From Emticicia agri (GTDB taxonomy: Bacteria; Bacteroidota; Bacteroidia; Cytophagales; Spirosomataceae): 64,000 nucleotides of DNA. Made by a program: the position numbers and the translations under genes. Below, in pieces: positions 28,401-35,940 of this stretch; position 1 is the first letter of the stretch, and every line of letters starts with the position of its first letter. Under the pieces are notes generated by a model. It had not been told where the DNA came from. It did no database searches and worked only from the letters and a program-made list of their open reading frames with translations. Location of the stretch: positions 1 through 64,000 of the forward strand of contig CAMAQF010000012.1 in NCBI GenBank assembly GCA_945860265.1. The letters are read 5' to 3'.

Positions 28401-29115
28401 TAAGTGAGACATCTATCTTGTTTTTGTTTCCAACAAGCACTTCTTGGCTTTCATAACCTACGAAGCTAAACACTAAAGTTGTTTTTTCATCAATCGACTT
28501 TATTGAATACTCTCCTGCCCCGTCTGTGGTAGTTCCACGAGTTGTACCTTTAATCGTAATACTAACACCTGGTAATCCATCTCCACTTAAAGCATCCGTT
28601 ACCTTTCCCTTTACATTTTTTTCAATGTTTGAATATTCAGTTTTATTACCAATATTTGACATATTGATATTTGCCACGAGCGATTTTTCGGTAGATTCGA
28701 TTGGTGTAGTACTTTCCACATTATTTTCTTGAAATCGCTCATTCGATAATGCACCTACTTTGATGCTCTTATCTGCAAAAACTGTATAAGAAGTACGGTT
28801 TATTTTTTTGTATTTTAAACCTACAGGCCCTAATACATTTTCAAGATTTTGCTCAAGACTTAAATCCGTATTGACCAATCTACTGTTGATTGTAATTCCT
28901 TGTACGGTTTTAAGCTCGAATAAAATGTCTGCTCGATAATGATTTTTAAGTTCATTTAATACATCGTTCAATAAACGAAGTGCTTCGTACTTTGATCTCT
29001 CCAATGGCCTAGTTTGCTTTGTCATAGCAAACATCTGCGAATGGCTCGGTAAGCCCGTAATTAATAGAATAACCATAAGCCTCCACGAAGAAGCTTTTAG
29101 TAAACGTTTTATCAT
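25489..29115 (-). CDS. SusC/RagA TonB-dependent transporter with N-terminal STN signalling domain
   Basis: The 1208-residue protein has an N-terminal hydrophobic signal stretch, an STN (secretin/TonB N-terminal) domain at about residues 50-115, then a carboxypeptidase-regulatory-like domain (GKVTDALSGDGLPGVSITIKG, ~170-235), a plug with VVVGYGTQKKTSLTGAVS (~250) and an outer-membrane beta-barrel to the end. It imports oligosaccharides using TonB energy. The STN domain is the part that contacts FecR-type anti-sigma factors, and a FecI/FecR pair lies immediately upstream, so this is a transporter that also senses its substrate. Confidence 0.96.
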   Translation of the reverse strand: MIKRLLKASSWRLMVILLITGLPSHSQMFAMTKQTRPLERSKYEALRLLNDVLNELKNHYRADILFELKTVQGITINSRLVNTDLSLEQNLENVLGPVGLKYKKINRTSYTVFADKSIKVGALSNERFQENNVESTTPIESTEKSLVANINMSNIGNKTEYSNIEKNVKGKVTDALSGDGLPGVSITIKGTTRGTTTDGAGEYSIKSIDEKTTLVFSFVGYESQEVLVGNKNKIDVSLSSDNKALDEVIVVGYGTQKKTSLTGAVSKYKNERLDEAPVTRLDQALQGKIAGVQIQNISSEAGAAPKITIRGISSVNAGATPLVVVDGQPVPDGLAFVNMADVESVEVLKDAASAAIYGSRGASGVILITTKSGKSDKPTYSFKYSIGQKSPYKRYNTMSATEYVELLFQEAALKATDPSAPIRTIANTAGDNERSAYIIEQTLLGGKGADYQNESLRTGQFQNILLSASGGKKDVRYFISGGYQSDEGMMYKSNYEKLNIRAKVDVDLTKRVKLSLNLNPSYSTRETPSENFTNFTRFPSSLPVYHNQLTAAWVRQNPQWVNIKEGDFAHPRHFSNQVYSGTMPDGSIWTSTGPTGPQTGSSQNNPKSAVINQDVNTNEYRLQSSGNLTFNLMKGLDFKTMASVYINNTSGLDWENRNATGDGIVSKGVYTNSSYVDLLSENTLNYVKSIGKHSINALIGYTAQTTKVSRSTVTGLDYPSDNIRTINNASQIDKAGTTSSINQIGLLSYLGRVNYEFNDKYLLSASFRADGSSYFGPGNKWGTFPSISVGWVATEEKFMKNITWLDKLKVRASYGISGNNRILDFGFLDLMYSANYPLGTGNGNLVAGQSTSPTIVANKNITWESTFQTNLGIDLGILKNKIELSVDVYQSKTDKLLLQQSSMAFIGVPLFWNNIGSLQNKGIEFELTTRNISTKNFKWTTSANFSHTKNKILELGNEAYLLNQGERTEVYQNKVGDPLIQFLGYKTDGVWLSQADVDKAKADGVKSSLTNYFVPGGLKLVDINGDKIIDNKDRTVIGNPYPDFTWGITNNFIFKSFDISFSLQGVQGGSIVNGDPNYTETRSRNRAYNSNRWLSPLFPGDGKTPYTTNGFNWLLTDYVVEDASYFTLREINAGYKLPSKISSLANIKTARIYFSGQNLFFQTAKGYRGLNPEGRFTNGSYRSSLIDGYQRGSFPIPKTFIFGIDINF

Positions 29116-29145
29116 TTTGGTAAAAGTTAAATATAAAATATTAAA

Positions 29146-30141
29146 TTATTTTTCTGAAAGTTGTACTTTGTCCTCTTGTCTAATTACATTAACATCTAAA
29201 AGTTCGGAAATCGTGTGTAGAAGTTCATCTACATTTTCGGCACGGAACGAACCCATTATTTTTCGTTCAGCCAATTCTGTATTATTTATTGTAACTTTTA
29301 AACCATAAGTTTCCTCTAACATCTGAGCTACATCCGAAAGTTTTGTTTCATCAAAAACGAAACGCTTCTCTTTCCACAACGAAAAATTGGATGGTTGTAT
29401 AACTGGTTTTAATATAGCTTTGTTATTTTTATTAAAAGTAACAAGCTCGCCCGGTTTCATTATTAATCGTTTAGCAATTTTGCCTTCTTTATAATTTACC
29501 AAAACCTTACCTTTCTTTAAAACAATATTTGCACCTCTTGGACGGGCAAAAACAGAAAACTCTGTACCTAACACAACCACCTCAAAATTTTTATCCGTTT
29601 TTACAATAAATTTTTGATTTATTGAAGAATGTGTTACCGAAAAATCTGCTTCTCCGTTTAAATAAACCTCTCTCTTAGAATCTCCAAATCCCCAGCGTGG
29701 TACTTTAAATGATGAATTGGCATTGAGTGTAACTTGTGTACCATCTGTGAGTACAAATGACTTCACTTCGCCGTATGCTGTTCGATAAGTTGTATAAATG
29801 ATTGAATCTTGTAATAACCATAATCCTATTGATAAAAATAATAATATTGATGCGGCTATTGAGCATTTTACAATTTTGGATTTTCTACCTAATATTTTCA
29901 AAGGTTGTCTTACCATTGGAGCTTCGGAGTTAATATTAAAAAAGTTTTTATAACGTTCAGCCAAAACTTGGCTATCGGGATAATATTCAAAGTTGCTATT
30001 TTCCCATTCTTCCAACCATTTATAATATAATTCTTCATTTGAAGGATTTTGTAACCAATTATCTATCTGTTTTCGCTGTAAAGGTGTGGTCTTATTTGCG
30101 AAATTATCTAATATCAGCTCTTTTGTAATATCAGTATTCAT
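29146..30141 (-). CDS. FecR-type anti-sigma factor
   Basis: The 331-residue protein has a ~90-residue cytoplasmic N-terminal part, one transmembrane helix (CSIAASILLFLSIGLWLL, ~93-110), a periplasmic FecR domain (YGEVKSFVLTDGTQVTLNANSS) and a C-terminal STN-like DUF4974 region (VAQMLEETYGLKVTIN to VIRQEDKVQLSEK). It would hold the sigma factor at 30194 inactive until the STN domain of SusC signals substrate binding. Its position between sigma factor and SusC is the standard arrangement. Confidence 0.94.
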   Translation of the reverse strand: MNTDITKELILDNFANKTTPLQRKQIDNWLQNPSNEELYYKWLEEWENSNFEYYPDSQVLAERYKNFFNINSEAPMVRQPLKILGRKSKIVKCSIAASILLFLSIGLWLLQDSIIYTTYRTAYGEVKSFVLTDGTQVTLNANSSFKVPRWGFGDSKREVYLNGEADFSVTHSSINQKFIVKTDKNFEVVVLGTEFSVFARPRGANIVLKKGKVLVNYKEGKIAKRLIMKPGELVTFNKNNKAILKPVIQPSNFSLWKEKRFVFDETKLSDVAQMLEETYGLKVTINNTELAERKIMGSFRAENVDELLHTISELLDVNVIRQEDKVQLSEK

Positions 30142-30193
30142 ATTTTTTTCTTTTTTAGCAAGATGTTTTTTATTTAAAAACCCTTAGTTTTTA

Positions 30194-30883
30194 TTATTTC
30201 AATAATAAAAATACAATCAGTCCTACTGAGAAAGTAAGGTAGTCTTTCATGCCATTCTTTAAAATAGTTAAACCCTTGCTTAGATGAGCTTCAACAGTTT
30301 TTAAAGAAATTTCTAATTCATTGGCAATTTCTTGGTGCTTTTTACCTTCAAATCTACTCATTAAAAATACTTTTCGACATTGCGGTGGCAACGACTCTAC
30401 CAGCTCTTTGACTCTATTATAAGATTCTTCAAATTGAGTAATATTATCAGGGCGAAGGCTATCCGAACTCATATTTTGGTCCGTATTCTCTAGGCTATCT
30501 AAACCCTTAAACTCTGACCTCAAGTAGGAGTATGCTTCGTTTCTAACACTTCTAAAAAGATAAAAACGATAGGAGGAATTAATTGAGTTAAACACCTTTT
30601 TTGTCCAAAACTTAACAAAAACATCGCTCACAATGTCTTCAGCTATTTCTCTTGAGTACACATATCTCACAGCATGACTACACAAGGCTCGATGGTACCT
30701 TCGAAACAACAACTCACAACCTTCCTCAGGGCTTTGGTCAAAAGCTCTCTTAATAAATATCTCATCATCTGAGAATGATTTAGTATTTACCTCAATATCC
30801 AACTTCAAATCAGAGTCTTTTAATATTGAAAACTCTGTTTCATGTAATAAGTTGTTTGACCTTTTAGGTACCTGTTCCTGCAT
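30194..30883 (-). CDS. ECF-type RNA polymerase sigma factor (FecI/Bacteroidota type)
   Basis: The 229-residue protein has sigma region 2 (CELLFRRYHRALCSHAVRYV...EDIVSDVFVKFW, ~55-95) and region 4 (LPPQCRKVFLMSRFEGKKHQEIA...SLKTVEAHLSKGL, ~165-210). A short hydrophobic C-terminal tail (YLTFSVGLIVFLLLK) is common in Bacteroidota members of this family. It is the first gene of the minus-strand array and would switch on SusC and downstream genes after release by FecR. The first ~45 residues before region 2 are longer than usual and a later start is possible. Confidence 0.94.
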   Translation of the reverse strand: MQEQVPKRSNNLLHETEFSILKDSDLKLDIEVNTKSFSDDEIFIKRAFDQSPEEGCELLFRRYHRALCSHAVRYVYSREIAEDIVSDVFVKFWTKKVFNSINSSYRFYLFRSVRNEAYSYLRSEFKGLDSLENTDQNMSSDSLRPDNITQFEESYNRVKELVESLPPQCRKVFLMSRFEGKKHQEIANELEISLKTVEAHLSKGLTILKNGMKDYLTFSVGLIVFLLLK

Positions 30884-31283
30884 TTTATGTCCATATAAAT
30901 CTGACCTCTATTTAACTAGACGCAAAATCTATTAAATACCCTTAGTCAAAATATAATATTTTTTATGAAATTTTGTGTTTTTCTGTTTTAATGCAAATTG
31001 ATTGTTGATAATTAATCTTACAGCTTGTATTGCCTCACATATTTTATTCCTTTCTGACACATTCTCACGGCTAAAGACAGCTAGGTTCTAACATCTACGC
31101 ACAAGCTAATGCTTCACGGATTACGATGCAAGGCGATGCCCTCGCCTAAAATATCGTTTGAATGTCTTGTCCTGAAATAGCTTGACTCCAAGGCATTATA
31201 ACTATGATTATCAAGCAAGACTTGTAATGCTAAAAAGTAGTATGGAGGGGGAGGAAATAGTTTCGAAAGCTAGTAAAAAAGGC

Positions 31284-31306
31284 ACTTAAAAAATACTTTT
31301 TTAAGT
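31284..31306. repeat. 10-bp AT-rich inverted repeat
   Basis: The arms at 31284-31293 and 31297-31306 (acttaaaaaa / ttttttaagt) are separated by TAC. It could act as a weak terminator or be a structural element; there is no gene end directly beside it. Confidence 0.5.
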
Positions 31307-31580
31307 CGTTTTCATGTATTTTTAAACAAATGACTGAATAATCATAAAAATTTGATGTCAATACTATTTGTTCCAAAAGTTCTATTTGATTTCAAATTCA
31401 ATGTAGCAAGAGAATTTTTCTGTAGCTGAAGCTTATTTACAATAGGCGGGATTTTGTGGCCTGCATTAATATTTATGGTGAAAGTGACCAATACGCCAAG
31501 CTGCAAACCGTTAGCGGTAAGCATAACAGACCCCATAAGACCTCTAAAAATCTGAGCTAAAAATACAATTGCATTTTTAT

Positions 31581-31611
31581 TTGTACAGACCGTTCTGTTT
31601 GAGTATATTTG
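31581..31611 (+). promoter_or_regulatory. Promoter and TetR operator of the tetR-SRPBCC operon
   Basis: A Bacteroidota-type promoter is visible: TTG at 31581-31583 (-33 element) and TATATTTG at 31604-31611 (-7 element, TAnnTTTG), 20 bases apart. Exactly between them lies ACAGACCGTTCTGT (31585-31598), whose ends ACAGA and TCTGT are perfect inverted repeats. This is the form often seen for TetR-family operators. A repressor bound there would block RNA polymerase, so autoregulation of the downstream TetR gene (start 31638) is likely. Confidence 0.75.
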
Positions 31612-31637
31612 CAACGTCAATTAATCAAAATTTACTA

Positions 31638-32225
31638 ATGAACATAAAACATGACAAAGAAAATGTATTAAAAACAGGACTCAGCTTATTTTGTAATAAA
31701 GGCTATAACAGTCTTGGTATTGACGAGATATGTAAAGTAACAGGAATGACCAAAGGTGCGTTTTATAATGCATTTAAAAGCAAAGAGCAGTTTTTAATTG
31801 AAGCCATTTTGCTTTATGCAAAAAACAACGTGAACCGAATAAAAACCCAACTTAAATCAAATACTGATAAACCTGCTTTTGAACGCCTTTTTCAATTTTA
31901 CATCAATATGCTTGAAGTACAGCCAAAAGTGAATTTTATGGGTTGTTTTATCAATAACATTATGTCTGAATTAGGGGCTGCAAATGACAAGGTTGGATTA
32001 GCTTCTACGCAAGCATTTGATGAATTTATAGATGCAATAGAATCGACAGTTAAGGATGCTCAACAAAATAATGAATTGAGTTCAGAATGGAACTCCAGAC
32101 AAATTACAGAACTTTTTCATTCGACATTTTACGGTTCTCTTACCAGAGCCAAAAGTTCTAGAGACAATCAACAAAGCATTAACACAATGAAATTATTATT
32201 CGACAATTTAAAAACAAATAAATAA
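31638..32225 (+). CDS. TetR/AcrR family transcriptional regulator
   Basis: The ATG at 31638 is chosen because the upstream in-frame extension to 31569 runs through the operator and promoter. The 195-residue protein has a TetR N-terminal HTH: VLKTGLSLFCNKGYNSLGID followed by EICKVTGMTKGAFYNAFKSKEQF (~8-50). The helical C-terminal ligand-binding domain contains three Cys-poor helices and NFMGCFINN. It likely represses its own operon (two SRPBCC genes and DUF1330) through the operator at 31585. The ligand is unknown. Confidence 0.92.
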   Translation: MNIKHDKENVLKTGLSLFCNKGYNSLGIDEICKVTGMTKGAFYNAFKSKEQFLIEAILLYAKNNVNRIKTQLKSNTDKPAFERLFQFYINMLEVQPKVNFMGCFINNIMSELGAANDKVGLASTQAFDEFIDAIESTVKDAQQNNELSSEWNSRQITELFHSTFYGSLTRAKSSRDNQQSINTMKLLFDNLKTNK

Positions 32226-32227
32226 AA

Positions 32228-32740
32228 ATGGGAAAAATAACCACAATTAAAAGAGAGATTGAAATCAATCAATCAAAGGACAAAGTTTGGAACGCTTTAG
32301 CAGACTTTGGCAACATTTGCCACGGACACCCAGCGGTAAGTAAATCATTTATTACTTCTTCCCAAAAAGTTGGAGTTGGTGCAACTCGACATTGTGATTT
32401 TACAATGATGGGAGCAAGTGCCGAAGAAAAAGTAACGGAATGGAATGAAGGTAAAAATATCAAAATTGAAGTTGCTGAACTTAAAAAAATGCCCGGAATT
32501 GATACTATGGCGTTAGACTTGGCTATCAGACAAAATGGTGATAAAACCATTTTATCCAGCACTATGGCTTACTCAATGAAAAACAGTTTTTTCGATGTAA
32601 TGAACAGTCTAATGATCAAAAATATGAATGCCAAATTATTGGACGGCATTATGGCTGGTCACAAACTGTATATCGAAACAGGAACTATCGTAAATGAAAA
32701 AACAAAATTAGACACCTCAATTGTTAAACAATTAAATTAA
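32228..32740 (+). CDS. SRPBCC (START/Bet v1-like) family protein, cytoplasmic
   Basis: The 170-residue protein lacks a signal peptide. The pattern TIKREIEINQSKDKVWNALADFGNICHGHP at the start, VGVGATRHCDF and the final SMKNSFFDVMNSLMIKN helix are those of polyketide-cyclase/SRPBCC lipid- or small-molecule-binding proteins. It is related to the next gene (the T.LSST..YSMKN segment is shared) but without export signal. It begins 2 bases after the TetR stop, so it is co-transcribed and translationally coupled. The ligand is unknown. Confidence 0.85.
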   Translation: MGKITTIKREIEINQSKDKVWNALADFGNICHGHPAVSKSFITSSQKVGVGATRHCDFTMMGASAEEKVTEWNEGKNIKIEVAELKKMPGIDTMALDLAIRQNGDKTILSSTMAYSMKNSFFDVMNSLMIKNMNAKLLDGIMAGHKLYIETGTIVNEKTKLDTSIVKQLN

Positions 32741-33355
32741 ATGAAATACGTATTAATTATTTTGCTTGGATTTTTTGCGATAAAATCAGCAACTGCACAA
32801 ACAGTAAAATTAGGTAGAAGTGCTACCGAAATAACAATGGAAGTAGAAATTGACGCCCCTATTGAAAAAGTTTGGGCAAATTTCAAAGACGTTGGAGGTA
32901 TTTATAAAAACAGCCCAACGGTGGACACTTCTTATGTTATTTCAACAATCAATGAAGGAGTTGGTGCAAAAAGACACATGATAATGTCAAAGGCTTTTAA
33001 AGGTGCAATTTTAGAAGAAGAAAATCAAATTTGGGACGAATCGGAGCGTTATCAAAAATTCAACGCTTATACCATTTATAAAGTACAAGGCATTCAGACA
33101 ATGGGAGGCGATTTTAGACTTACTGCAAAAGGCGATAAGACCATTCTTACTTCTACTTTAAACTATTCTATGAAAAACAAGGTGTTTGGAATGATGAACG
33201 GAATGATGGGGCGTAAGAAATTCAAAAAAACGTGGGCTTCAATTCTTGCAGGATACAATTATTATTCGGAAACTGGTATCAGAGTTACAGAAAATACAGC
33301 TTTGCCAATAGAGGTAGTAAAACTATTGGAAGTGAAGAAAAACTTGACTAAATAG
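32741..33355 (+). CDS. SRPBCC family protein, exported
   Basis: This 204-residue protein starts on the base after the stop of the previous gene. It has a signal peptide (MKYVLIILLGFFAIKSATAQ) followed by an SRPBCC domain (MEVEIDAPIEKVWANFKDVGG, VGAKRHMIMS, TILTSTLNYSMKNKVFGMMN). It looks like an exported duplicate of the preceding cytoplasmic protein, giving one ligand-binding protein on each side of the inner membrane. Its function is unknown. Confidence 0.85.
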   Translation: MKYVLIILLGFFAIKSATAQTVKLGRSATEITMEVEIDAPIEKVWANFKDVGGIYKNSPTVDTSYVISTINEGVGAKRHMIMSKAFKGAILEEENQIWDESERYQKFNAYTIYKVQGIQTMGGDFRLTAKGDKTILTSTLNYSMKNKVFGMMNGMMGRKKFKKTWASILAGYNYYSETGIRVTENTALPIEVVKLLEVKKNLTK

Positions 33356-33357
33356 AT

Positions 33358-33672
33358 ATGGTAGAAAATAAAACATTTTTAATAATTAACGCCACACCAA
33401 ATACAGATGATTTAGCAAGTTTTCAATCCTATATTTCACAAATCATAGGTATCTTTACAAAGTTTGATGGAAATGGAATGCTGCGTTAGAAAACAAACGA
33501 GCAAGTAATGGGACAAGGTGGAATAAAAGCAATTGCCGTTTTTGAATTTCCTTCTCAACAATCTATATAAGATATGATGGCAAGTTAAGAATTTACTGCT
33601 CTGAACGAAGTTCGTAAAAAAGCATATAAACAAGAAGTAGATTTGATGATTTGCGAAAGCGTAAAAAAATGA
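33358..33672 (+). pseudogene. DUF1330-like gene with three in-frame stop codons
   Basis: One frame from the ATG at 33358 reads MVENKTFLIINATPNTDDLA... to ...VDLMICESVKK and the final TGA at 33670. It is interrupted by TAG at 33487-33489, TAA at 33568-33570 and TAA at 33586-33588, with no frameshift. The context (NEQVMGQGGIKAIAVFEFPS, ALNEVRKKAYKQEVDLMICE) is that of DUF1330 proteins. The stops sit where comparable proteins usually have sense residues such as Lys or Glu. It follows the SRPBCC gene by 2 bases, so it was the last gene of the TetR operon. Either a young pseudogene or, less likely, sequencing error. Confidence 0.75.
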
Positions 33673-34158
33673 AAGCAGCTAATAGCACCTACAGGAAATT
33701 GGCGGTTCTGTGGCTAAATGAACCTTTGTGCTGAGTATCAAGTTCAGTTGTGAAGAGACTATTTTTTAAACTGTGTCAAGTAATAATTTCACAAAAGACC
33801 TAAGTCAATAATATTATTGCAAGATGGGCTTAATTGAGGGCTTACAGAAGTTCCGGCAATTTTAAAACAATAGTGTAGATTAGCCATTTTTTCAACGGCA
33901 TCTCATAAACTTATCTTTATAGTTGCGTCGTACGTTAAGTTCCATCGTGGCAATGGAACTTAACGTATTACGGATAACAAAACATTTCCTCGTATAGGAA
34001 AATTTTTCATCATTATGGAAGTTTGAAGTCTTAAATGATACGTTTTATTTTACTGATTTTTAACTCCACCTGACTAGTATTTTTATCGCAAACAATTGAC
34101 TTTAAGCAATTTGACTTTTTTTCAAAAATCACTAATTTAAGACAAAAATACAATTAAC
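33673..34158. other. Intergenic region with a hairpin, no gene seen
   Basis: About 490 bases between the DUF1330 pseudogene (+) and the DUF1080 gene (-). The only clear structure is the inverted repeat at 33931-33967. The rest shows no coding pattern that I can support. Confidence 0.6.
33931..33967. repeat. 15-bp perfect inverted repeat with 7-nt loop
   Basis: Arms 33931-33945 (tacgttaagttccat) and 33953-33967 pair at all 15 positions around the loop cgtggca. There is no T-run on either side, so a simple Rho-independent terminator is unlikely. It could be an operator, an RNA hairpin or the remnant of a small mobile element. Confidence 0.7.
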
Positions 34159-34788
34159 CTACTTCAAAATCTTAACCTTAATATCTTTAAAATAGGCGAT
34201 ACTTTTTGGGTCGTGGCCTTGTAGGGCTACTGTACCCGAACTCAATCTTTTTAGTCCACGATTTTCTGGAAGAGTGTCAGGCTCGGTATAATCAACTGCT
34301 ACTTTATCATCAATTTTTATAATAATGTGCTTGTTTTGCACAATTATATGATATTCGTACCACTCATTATCTTTCGCAAAATTTTCTTTCACATCATTTA
34401 TGCCATACAAACTTCCCGTTTTACGCCAGTCGGTGTGCGTTTGGTTTACCTGAACTTCGTAGCCTTTTTCGGGCCAGCCTTTTGCCTGGTATGCCGTATG
34501 AATAAATATACCAGAGTTTGAACCGGGCAGCGTTTTAGCTTTTAATTTAAACTCAAAATTTTTAAAGTCATGGTTGCCAACTTTTCCTTCGTAGAAAAGG
34601 TGGGTTCGTTCGCCTGCAACTTTAATTGTTCCGTCTTCGATAGAGAATGTGGCGGGGTGGTCTTCGTTTATTTTCCAGCCATCAAAAGATTTGCCATCAA
34701 AAAGCGAAACCCAGCCTTTTTCTTTTTTCTGCGAAAACGCCAAACTGACCGACAATAACAAACACAATAACAATGATAGTTTTTTCAT
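34159..34788 (-). CDS. DUF1080 (3-keto-disaccharide hydrolase-like) secreted protein
   Basis: The 209-residue protein has a signal peptide (MKKLSLLLCLLLSVSLAFSQ). GWVSLFDGKSFDGWKI at the start, NSGIFIHT (~97), GYEVQVNQTHTDW (~115) and GTVALQGHDPKSIAYFKDIKVK at the end are the hallmarks of the concanavalin-like DUF1080 fold. Members have been linked to hydrolysis of 3-keto-glycosides, and many are of unknown function. It stands alone, facing away from the AEC transporter gene. Confidence 0.9.
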   Translation of the reverse strand: MKKLSLLLCLLLSVSLAFSQKKEKGWVSLFDGKSFDGWKINEDHPATFSIEDGTIKVAGERTHLFYEGKVGNHDFKNFEFKLKAKTLPGSNSGIFIHTAYQAKGWPEKGYEVQVNQTHTDWRKTGSLYGINDVKENFAKDNEWYEYHIIVQNKHIIIKIDDKVAVDYTEPDTLPENRGLKRLSSGTVALQGHDPKSIAYFKDIKVKILK

Positions 34789-34936
34789 GATTAAAATTGA
34801 TTCTTAAGGTTGAATATTTGTTTAAAAACTCTAATTTACGATATTCATACAGGCTTACAAAATTGTATTTCAGCTAATTTTATCTCTCAAAACTATTTAT
34901 TTACTTGGCAATTACCACTCTGTCTTAATATTTACT

Positions 34937-34944
34937 TAATTTTG
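34937..34944 (+). promoter_or_regulatory. -7 promoter element for the AEC transporter gene
   Basis: TAATTTTG fits the Bacteroidota TAnnTTTG -7 consensus and lies 26 bases before the start codon at 34971. No good TTG is found at the expected distance upstream, so the call is tentative. Confidence 0.4.
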
Positions 34945-34970
34945 CGAAAAAAACAGCATAATTTAGCGTA

Positions 34971-35891
34971 ATGGGTCAAACTAACAACGTTTTTATACTT
35001 ACCTTATCTATTATTGGTTTAGGGTTTTTTATAAAAAAATATAATTTCATATCAGAAAAAGAGGGCAAAACCATCTCGAAGTTTTTGATGCACACCACAT
35101 TTCCTGCTTTGATGATTTTCTCAACGGCTCGTATAAAACTCGATTCTTCGCTCCTACTACTCCCATTATTTTGCATTGTTTTTTGTTCAATAATGATTGC
35201 CATTGCATGGATTTGGTTTGCTAAATATCCGAATGATTTGCGTGGCGTATTAACAATGGGGGCAGGCGGCCTAAATGTTGGTCTTTTTGGTTTTCCGCTC
35301 ATCGAGGGACTTTTTGGAAAAGAAGCAATGGTATATGCGGTGATGTTTGATATAGGCAATACAATTATGACTTTTGGCGTGGTTTATCCAATTGGAAGTT
35401 ATTTTTCTTCAAATCATAAAGGTTTACCTAAATTCGGCACTCTGATTAAGAAGATTTTTAGTTTACCACCCGTCTTAGGTTTATTTATTGGTTTGGTAAT
35501 CAATGTTTCAAATATTGAAATGCCCACTTTGTTTTTTGATTTTTTAGGTACTCTGGCACAAGCCAATAAGGCATTGGTATTGCTCTTGATGGGTGTTTAT
35601 TTGAGTTTTGAGCTAAATAAAAAACAAGTGATAGCAATCTCGAAGGTATTGATTATTCGCTATGCTGTAGGAATATTATTTGTGTTGGTTATCTACTTTA
35701 GTTTTTCGCACGATACACTATTATATGCAGTCTTGATTATATGCGTAATGCTTCCATCAGGTATGACAATTTTGCCTTTCGCTGACGAACTCAATTATGA
35801 TACACGTATTCCGGGTACGCTGGTCAATATATCGCTACTAATTAGTTTTGTACTAATGTGGGGTTTAGTTTTGGGGCTGCGTTTGAATTGA
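34971..35891 (+). CDS. AEC family permease (auxin efflux carrier type)
   Basis: The 306-residue integral membrane protein has about ten hydrophobic segments arranged as two halves around a polar middle. MGAGGLNVGLFGFPLIEGLFG (first half) and PSGMTILPFADELNYD (second half) match the conserved broken-helix regions of AEC transporters. The family exports or imports small organic acids and related anions; no substrate can be inferred. It is a single-gene unit. Confidence 0.9.
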   Translation: MGQTNNVFILTLSIIGLGFFIKKYNFISEKEGKTISKFLMHTTFPALMIFSTARIKLDSSLLLLPLFCIVFCSIMIAIAWIWFAKYPNDLRGVLTMGAGGLNVGLFGFPLIEGLFGKEAMVYAVMFDIGNTIMTFGVVYPIGSYFSSNHKGLPKFGTLIKKIFSLPPVLGLFIGLVINVSNIEMPTLFFDFLGTLAQANKALVLLLMGVYLSFELNKKQVIAISKVLIIRYAVGILFVLVIYFSFSHDTLLYAVLIICVMLPSGMTILPFADELNYDTRIPGTLVNISLLISFVLMWGLVLGLRLN

Positions 35892-35940
35892 TTACTTCAC
35901 CACAGGCCACTTCAACACAGCCGAGTTGATTGGTTCTAAG

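Larger units (their letters stand above)
30884..31637. other. Divergent intergenic region between PUL sigma factor and TetR gene
   Basis: This 750-base region has no supported gene. It should hold the promoter of the PUL (reading left) and does hold that of the TetR operon (reading right, described separately). An AT-rich inverted repeat lies at 31284-31306 (10-bp arms, 3-nt loop). A minus-strand reading frame at 31342-31620 of 92 codons has no recognisable similarity and overlaps the TetR promoter, so I do not call it. Confidence 0.6.

Noticed and set aside
4040-30883. Plain alginate-degradation locus (because of PL6 and PF05426 lyases)
   Set aside because: Alginate has no sulfate, whereas six sulfatases, their maturase and a GH88-type hydrolase are present, and no PL7/PL17 lyases are encoded here.
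31342-31620. 92-codon minus-strand reading frame upstream of TetR
   Set aside because: It overlaps the TetR operator and promoter, has no signal peptide or motif, and its codon pattern is unconvincing.
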